A stretch of 64,000 bases of DNA from Gibbula magus (taxonomy: Eukaryota; Mollusca; Gastropoda; Trochida; Trochidae). Positions 58,348-64,000 of this stretch are shown in pieces. Positions within the stretch are counted from its first letter, which is position 1, and each line of letters starts with the position of its first letter. Made by a program: the position numbers and the translations under genes. Location of the stretch: the NCBI GenBank assembly GCA_936450465.1, contig OW388298.1, positions 4,820,035 through 4,884,034 of the forward strand, written 5' to 3'. The notes beneath the pieces were generated by a model. That model was not told the origin of the DNA. It saw only the letters and a program-made list of their open reading frames with translations, and searched no databases.

Positions 58348-59531
58348 TTACAATGAGCATCCTAAGACCTGCGGGAAACAAGCTCCTAAGAGGACTGTCC
58401 CCTTCTTGGTCTGGTTGGGGGCACCACCTTTGTCTGAGCGACACTTGTGGACCCAGCCTAGAGATGCCTTCGAGATCTGCTGTGGAGACATCTTGTAGGT
58501 AATGGTTGGCGAAAACCTCTGAGGGACGCCAAAAACAGCCGCCATGACGTCAGAGACCGCAATGTTACAGTGGTAAGCCATCGTGGCTGAAACTGCACGG
58601 GTCTCATGCGGGTTGGACCGCGGAGGAGGCAGGTCAGCAGCCTTGTACGCATCAATGACCGCCGACCTCAGGTACACCCCCAACGCTCGCTTGTCTAGCT
58701 CATTGGTGCTCCTCGGCGAATGAGGCAAGAACAGATGACGCTTGCCATCCCTCAGCCTGCGGGTACACCCTCAATGCCCAAACCGGATACAGAGAGAGAT
58801 CCATCTCTCCTGAGTCAGAACCCAGAGCCGGAATAGAGAAAGTATGGCCAGCCTCATCAGCTGCCTGGTTTTTGCAGACAAAGTCGGGAGCTAAACCAAG
58901 TAAGGCTGACCCCCCCCCCCCCCGCCTGCAATGCATGGATTTCAGAAATCCGAGCTGCGGAGGCCATGGCCACCAGAAAAATGACCTTAATGGTGAGAGG
59001 GAGGAGGGGCGGTTCATACGTATCGGAGCGAAGATGGTTGAGCACAATGGCTAAGTCCCACTCAGGTGGACGAAGCTTCGTCCTGCCGTCAACAAAACGG
59101 AAGGTTTTAATGAGGCCCTTGAGGACTGACACATCTAACCCTGGCGACCTCTTCCTGAGAACGGAGAGGATAGCAGACATGTTGGTATTAATTGATGACG
59201 CCTTAAGATGCCTGGTGTTGCGTAGGTACACTAAGTACTCCGCCACCTGAGGAACTGAGGCCTCTGCCGGGATGAAATCCCTGTGAGCACAGAAGGAGGC
59301 GAAGGCCTGCCACTGAAAATCATAGATTTTCCTAGTGGTCTTCCTATGAGAGGTAGCTATGGCATTGGCGACGCATCTTGAGTAACCACTGCTCCTTAAC
59401 CCTCTCTTAATACAAGCCAAGCGTGAAGGCAGAACACATGAGGGTTCTCGTGTAACCTTCCACTTGGCCTGCTGAGGAGCAGGGCCCCCTTTCACAAAGC
59501 AACCTTCACTAAGGTTAACCTTAACTCCCAT
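58348..59531 (-). pseudogene. Tyrosine recombinase of the DIRS-like element, frameshifted
   Basis: The upstream frame (59531-58857) has the N-terminal helical domain (RKTTRKIYDFQWQAF, VAEYLVYLRNTRHL, INTNMSAILSVLRK) and box I with the catalytic Arg (SAAR194ISEIHAL). A 14-C run (58910-58923) then breaks the frame. The middle part continues in another frame (58900-58760, YPVWALR). A second shift near 58755 leads to the C-terminal frame (58728-58348) with H41-x-x-R44 (HETRAVSA) and the presumed nucleophile Tyr78 (TITYKM). The key residues R, H, R and Y are all present, so the enzyme was lost through frameshifts rather than substitutions. These enzymes integrate the circular cDNA of DIRS elements. 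Confidence 0.75.
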
Positions 59532-59598
59532 TCTTTAACATTGCACTAAGGTAACCTTAGTGACTTACGATCACCTTAGTGCTTCGTGAAAGGGGGCC
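59483..59598. mobile_element. 116-bp MITE with GGCCCCCTTTCAC ends
   Basis: The ends are a perfect 13-bp inverted repeat, GGCCCCCTTTCAC/GTGAAAGGGGGCC. The flanks carry a CAG on each side (59480-59482, 59599-59601), consistent with a 3-bp target duplication of PIF/Harbinger type. The inside has CACTAAGG/CCTTAGTG inverted units. It lies between the RNase H and recombinase parts of the DIRS copy. Removal restores a frame typical of that junction (RDLLLSRPSGRLHENP). Confidence 0.8.
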
Positions 59599-60040
59599 CA
59601 GATCTCTCCGTGGCCGAATCGGAACAGGTTCCTGATGACAGAGCCGCCGGAGAGGAACAAACCACGGTCGGGCTGGCCACCAAGGGGCGACCAGAAGAAG
59701 TCGAAGAAACCGAGTTGTCCCTATCTTGGCTACCTCTTGCGAGAGGATGGCCGGTGGCAGAAAAGCATAGGCGTCCATCCCCTCCCACCCTAACGAGAGC
59801 GCGTCTAAGCCCATCGCTAGCGGGTCTGGCACTGGGGAGACATAGGTTGGCAATTGGTGATTGAGGCATGTTGCAAATAGGTCTATCAGAGGGGTGCCGA
59901 ACTGGAGACACAACCCCCTGAAGACTGCCGGGTTCTGTTGCCACTCCGTCGGGGGAGGGGCATCTGGTCACAACAGCGCGTCCGCCAAGATGTTCTTGGC
60001 ACCTGGAATGTGGACTGCTCCGGGGGGTCCTCCGACAACC
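59557..60040 (-). pseudogene. RNase H C-terminal region of the DIRS-like element
   Basis: VHIPGAKNILADALL is the end of an RNase H domain. It is followed by an in-frame stop, PTEWQQNPAVF, then FGTPLIDLFATCLNHQLP, YVSPVPDPLAMGLDALSL and LVAPWWPARPWFVPL, the conserved tail of DIRS/Gypsy-like polyproteins. Upstream of VHIPG no RNase H core is readable, so the rest has been deleted. Confidence 0.75.
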
Positions 60041-60215
60041 CCTTACCCTCCGCATCTGACACTATACTGATGAACGGAGGGTCAGAGACGTCAACGAAGC
60101 AGGCGTCACGCTCAACCGAGTCTGGAGAGGAGTCACGAGTGGATGACACCACCATGACACGGCGAGTAGGGGTGTGAGCAAGACGCGAGGAGGCAGCGGA
60201 CCTTGAGGCCCTTAA

Positions 60216-61784
60216 CTCTTTCATCCCTAGCGCCCGAATATCCGGGCGTGACGTAACAAATCTGACACCCTAGCGACCGAATATTCGGTCGATAATTCTT
60301 TGCGCGAGTACGCGAGCGACCGAAAATCCGAAATTCACGTCATGTTGACAGAATCGTAATTCTACTTCCTGGTCTCGTAGTTTTTGATCACATGACTACC
60401 GGAAACGAGACTTCAAACGATAGTTGACATAATTCTTGATATTTCTTCCGGTCTTTTCGCGGGAATTTTGTGTAAATATTATGACAAACGAATAGTGAAA
60501 CGAAGTGTCTGCGAGTGCAATATGTGCGATGTCAGCCATTGCTTATGGTATTTGTTTTTATTCAACACTATATTGTATTCGTAATTGAATTGAATTTAAC
60601 TCGTGATTACTAATTTGTGAATGAATAAATATTTGAATATATGATTTTCAAGCAATAATTCATTTGAAACATTCATAACAAAAGCACGTGGTTTCAATCG
60701 ATCATTATGCCTGTCAAAGTGTCAATCACTAAGCCCCGCCCACGGCTTTCTCGCCTCGCATTTTATTGCCGATCTAATTTATTTTGCCAACATATACGAT
60801 AACATTATTTGATATATGATAATCTTAATGTAATAATAGTTGACTATGGACGTTTTAAAAAGTATTTAATAACTTTGAATGATAGCAGATGTCTAAATCA
60901 TTGCATTGTTTTTTCGATTTGTAAATGACAAAATGGCGATCTGAGTCGATGAGCCGTACTTCCGAAAATAATTTCTATAAAGCCAAATAGAGTGACTATT
61001 TCTTGTAACTTTTATAAATAAACATACACTTACTTACGTTGACAACATGTAATATTTAATATTCATTATATTGTCATTATCTATAGCTGTCATATTTTAA
61101 AATAGCTGTAAGTGTTGCCGTGCGAAATGTGAAATAATTTAATTTTTCAAAATCGCTTTTCCGCTTACGATTTATCGTATTGTAAATATAATTTCCCAAA
61201 AAATATTACCCTGCTTCTTTCTTGTATTTTCATATTATTAATTTCATTAATATATATTTTAATATTGGATGTTTGTGGCAGTCTCTTTGATTTATTTTGG
61301 GAGATAATTACGCTTGTACTTGCCGTAAATTTTCATGATTTTTGTCACGTCTTTTGATGTGCACTCATATCGTGATAAACACCTACATACTAGCTATTTT
61401 TTCCATGTTTTGAGCCATAAACATTTCCAATATTATGGGAATAAATAAGACAAGGCATTTAAATATTTTATTTGGTTTAATAATCACATAAATTCGTAAT
61501 TTATTCTTTTCCCCCCAGTTTTTCGTCTTTGTTACCTGAAATCATAAAAATAGTTTATCAATAAAATTTAAATAAGTTCCAGATTTATTGAGAATTATCT
61601 TAGCTTGAACATGGTATGTAGCATGGCAACATTTTACACAAACAAGCTTTTGAAAACAGCAATGACAAAAGTATGTAGAAATCATTTTGACGTCTGTCTG
61701 GGAGCTCAGGGTACACAACGTCACAGCCTCTGGTTAGCCAGTGTGCCTGACATTCCGTGCTGTGGTTGGCCAGGGGTGAAAGAG
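60216..61784 (-). mobile_element. 1.57 kb TTAA-flanked piggyBac-type element
   Basis: TTAA lies at both borders (60212-60215 and 61785-61788). The inverted ends are CTCTTTCATCCCTAGC and, in reverse at the right, CTCTTTCACCCCTGGC (14 of 16 identical). The left subterminal part has two related palindromes (CGCCCGAATATCCGGGCG, CGACCGAATATTCGGTCG). Exact TTAA use is the hallmark of piggyBac. It lies inside the gag frame of the DIRS copy and is AT-rich. It is mostly non-coding apart from a zinc-finger remnant near the right end. Confidence 0.75.
61542..61724 (-). pseudogene. piggyBac-type transposase C-terminal zinc-finger remnant
   Basis: The 60-codon frame reads TYFCHCCFQKLVCVKCCHAT then YHVQ. 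The spacing resembles the C-terminal cysteine-rich domain of piggyBac transposases (YFCxxC...LCVxxC..xYH), preceded by LCTLSSQTDVK where another C-x-x-C would be expected (second Cys replaced by Ser). It sits about 60 bp from the right inverted end, so the main body of the transposase must have been deleted. The match is by pattern only. Confidence 0.45.
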
Positions 61785-62278
61785 TTAAGGAAGTGGGACG
61801 CGAACCCTGAGACACGCAGTCCGCATCTGGGTCACGACCTAGCATAGCAGCGGGGGTGGTGCGATTGGGTAAAGCCAGCGAACCCAAACGAGCATCCAGC
61901 AATGAAGACACCATGTCTTTAACGGACGCAAGAAGGAGCTCCGGTTTGACCTTGTCAAACTTGGCTTTCTTGCTAAGATTTGAAAAGTTTCTTCCCACCC
62001 AGTGACCAATATACAATGATTTCTTGGCATGCATGGGTAGGGTGTAAATTTTCATTCGTATTTGTTCAAATTAGAGCACTGAAACGAGTTTGACAGATTT
62101 ACAGTTCAAAATGACTAAAAACACAACGAGGAAATCCCACCGTAAATTATTCGAAACACATCGCCTTGTATGTAAATTGTATCCTGGGCGGTGGTAATTG
62201 AAGATAATCAACAGATGCATCGATCTTGAAAGTTTTCCTAGTGATTTTATCATTATTTTTAATAAATGTAAGTGTTAT

Positions 62279-62698
62279 TATGTCCCCCGAATTTTTTTTG
62301 GGAACCATAATGTTTTTGCCTCCGTCCGTTATTCCGTTATTCCGTTATTCCTTCATTCCGGCATTCTCTTATTTCGTCATTCCGTTATTCCAAAATGCTT
62401 TCTTTTCCGGGCCATATCTCAAAAACCGTTCAATATTTTTTCACGAAACTTGGTATGTGGTTAGACCTAGTGGTGGAGTGGGTGCCTTTTGTTATTTTGG
62501 TTATTCGGAATTTTTTTTTTTTTCTGGTTTCCATGGAAACAATTTGAACTTAGTGTATATTGAGGGTAGGGACCTTTTCCGGCCTCTATCTCCAAAACCA
62601 TTCAATATTTTTTCAACAAACTTGGTATTTGCTTAGACCTAGTGATAGAGCGGTGCCTTTTGCTACTTTGGCTATTCTGATTTTTTTATAAGCTCATC
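62279..62698 (-). mobile_element. Tandem-core element M2 (3' hairpin type), uninterrupted
   Basis: This is the reverse-orientation relative of M1. It has the terminal hairpin (TTATTATGTCCCCCGAATTT and TTTTTTGGGAACCATAATG), the microsatellite (CCGTTATTCCGTTATTCC, about 62328-62395), and two core units (AACTTGGTATGTGGTTAGAC, TTTCCATGGAAACAATTTG). At 62505-62535 the A/T run that holds element B in M1 is intact here. Element L begins at the equivalent run of the next unit. Confidence 0.75.
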
Positions 62699-63580
62699 TG
62701 GCCTGAAAGGCCCGATGGGCTTATGGCATGGGATGGCGTCCGTCCATCCGTCCGTCCGTCCGTCCATAAACTTTTCGCTTTTTCGTCTACTTCTCCAGAA
62801 CCAATGACTCCAGAGAGCTGAAATTTAATGTACAGACTCCTTGGCTGAAGGGGATACTAAATTGTAAATTTGGTGACCCTGTGACCCCAAATGTGGGTCA
62901 CAGGGGTCATAACCTTAAAAGCTATTTTCATCTTCTCCAGAACCATGCAATGACTTCAGAGAGCTGAAATTTTATGTACAGACTCCTTGGCTGAAAGGGA
63001 TTCTAAATTGTAGATTTGGTGACCCTGTGACCCCAAGTGTGGCTCACAGAGGTCATTACCCAACAAAAATTATTTTCATCTTCTTCTCCAGTCCCAATGA
63101 ACGTAGAGAGCTGAAATTTTATGTACATACTCCTTGACTGAAGGGGATTCTAAATTGTAAATTTGGTGACAGTGAGACCCCAAATATTGGGTCACACTCA
63201 GGCAATGACCTAAAATGCTATTTTCATCTTCATCTCCAGTCCCAATGGCTCTAGCGAGTTGAAATTTTATGTACAGACTCCTTGGCTGTAAGGGATTCTA
63301 AATTGTAAATTTGGTGAGTCTGTGACCCCAAATATGGGTCACGGGGATCATAACCTAAAAGCCTATTTCAGTTTACAGCATCTTTCTGAGATTATATGTG
63401 CACTTCAATCAGTAAGTAGGTAAGGGAGGTAATTTTAAAGAAAACAGCTGAGTTAAAGGCATTTCATCTTTCTGATGTGAGAGTTCAAACATGTGCTTTG
63501 AGAATATAATATGCCTGATGCAAAAGAGATATTGAGAATTAAAAACTTAGAATTGGAGGTCTAACAAAAATTATAAGTCA
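62699..63580 (-). mobile_element. Tandem-core element L (reverse)
   Basis: It starts AAGCTCATCTGGCCTGAAAG, then (CCGT)n (62737-62766), about four cores in reverse, then a unique block (TTCTGAGATTATATGTGCAC, TTAGAATTGGAGGTCTAAC) that matches element C (21320-21490). The 5' end is not reached; homology fades near 63580. Confidence 0.8.
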
Positions 63581-64000
63581 TATTTTATCTTTGTCTCACA
63601 TTTCACATATGAGTAATTATTTGTATTTTGCAAGTGAATTTGCTGATAAAGGTACACAAGTCTAAAAGTATTCTAAAGACTTAATACAGAATCTTTTATT
63701 AAGGACATACCCTACCCAGAAATAAAAATATTTAGATTTTTCTGAAAATTGACACATATGTACAACTGAGTGTGCTGATTTCAAAAATCAAATAAAAAAT
63801 GGGGGTCACCAGGCTCGTTTTCGAGTAAAAATGTGTCAAAAACTGTCCTCTTTTATTGAAAAGCCTGAAAATCTAAAATTTAATTTTTTAACAAAATTTT
63901 ATTATTTTTTAAAATAAATGCAAAGTTTTAATTCTCACAGTTAGATATAAATGATACTTCAAAGTTTATCCAAAAATAATTTTGAAAAATGAAATTTGAA
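63581..64000. other. AT-rich DNA to the end of the window
   Basis: No coding region or recognisable repeat. Confidence 0.4.

Larger units (their letters stand above)
57717..62055 (-). mobile_element. DIRS-like tyrosine-recombinase retrotransposon, decayed and multiply invaded
   Basis: Read on the minus strand, the order is: gag-like frame (62055-61789 and 60211-about 60030), C-terminal RNase H region (60030-59600), tyrosine recombinase (59530-58390), terminal repeats (58085-57717). The reverse transcriptase is absent, which points to an internal deletion joining gag to RNase H near 60030. Two insertions interrupt it: a 1.57 kb TTAA element (60216-61784) and a 116-bp MITE (59483-59598). When either insertion is skipped, the reading frame runs on across the target site. 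Confidence 0.75.
60030..62055 (-). pseudogene. Gag-like frame of the DIRS-like element, split by a TTAA insertion
   Basis: The frame from ATG 62055 (MKIYTLPMHAKKSLYIGHW) runs through PELLLASVKDMVSSLLDARL to the TTAA at 61785. It continues in the same frame after the matching TTAA at 60212, with RASRSAASSRLAHTPTRRV and DPPFISIVSDAEGKGL. The serine-rich, acidic composition suits a gag-type protein, but no family signature was identified, so 'gag' rests on position. Confidence 0.5.

Noticed and set aside
58966..59250. Plus-strand frames opposite the DIRS recombinase
   Set aside because: They are antisense shadows of the recombinase and RNase H coding strand.

Overview
The window looks like nuclear DNA from an invertebrate animal, most likely a bivalve mollusc. 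The reasons are a low G+C content, very low gene density, spliceosomal introns (GT...AG), and many copies of short elements with tandem 115-160 bp cores followed by a (ACGG)n microsatellite. That architecture is one I recall from bivalve 'pearl'-type elements. No species call is possible from the sequence alone. There are no operons, bacterial genes or CRISPR arrays.

Only one gene looks intact: a four-exon gene on the + strand (ATG 49581 to stop 51818) encoding an unrecognised 101-residue protein with one probable membrane segment. All splice phases fit. Its 5' half lies in the right arm of a roughly 3 kb inverted duplication (left arm about 41010-44024, right arm about 48208-51115). The left arm carries a broken copy of exon 1, and the 4.2 kb between the arms is filled with mobile-element debris.

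The other recognisable coding DNA is decayed mobile-element DNA. It includes a THAP/DDE transposase remnant (9975-10953, +), a SWIM zinc-finger plus YqaJ-nuclease gene (12641-14589, -) whose zinc finger is split by a 91-bp tandem expansion, and a DIRS-like tyrosine-recombinase retrotransposon (57717-62055, -). The DIRS copy has itself been hit by a 116-bp MITE and by a 1.57 kb TTAA-flanked piggyBac-type element that carries a transposase C-terminal zinc-finger remnant.

Layout: 1-9.9 kb, intergenic DNA with MITEs, foldbacks and a 28-unit GC-rich 21-bp minisatellite. 10-14.6 kb, the two transposon-type pseudogenes. 14.6-18.1 kb, a nested pair of tandem-core elements. 19.2-31.4 kb, a 12.2 kb unit bounded by a 33-bp inverted repeat, containing four nested tandem-core elements, a large palindrome and an array of paired 16-bp boxes 21-22 bp apart. 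31.5-41 kb, further elements, a 160-bp tandem array, a poly-G tract and CRE-rich foldback DNA. 41-51.8 kb, the inverted duplication and the small gene. 53.8-54.5 kb, an 89-bp satellite. 55.7-56.6 kb, a 765-bp foldback with CRE palindromes. 57.7-62.1 kb, the DIRS locus. 62.3-63.6 kb, two adjoining tandem-core elements.

The most unusual features are the paired-box array inside the 12.2 kb inverted-repeat unit, the nested DIRS insertion history, the split SWIM finger, and the recurring insertion of one element family into A-runs, twice into the corresponding position of a second family. Boundaries were read by eye, so repeat edges are approximate.
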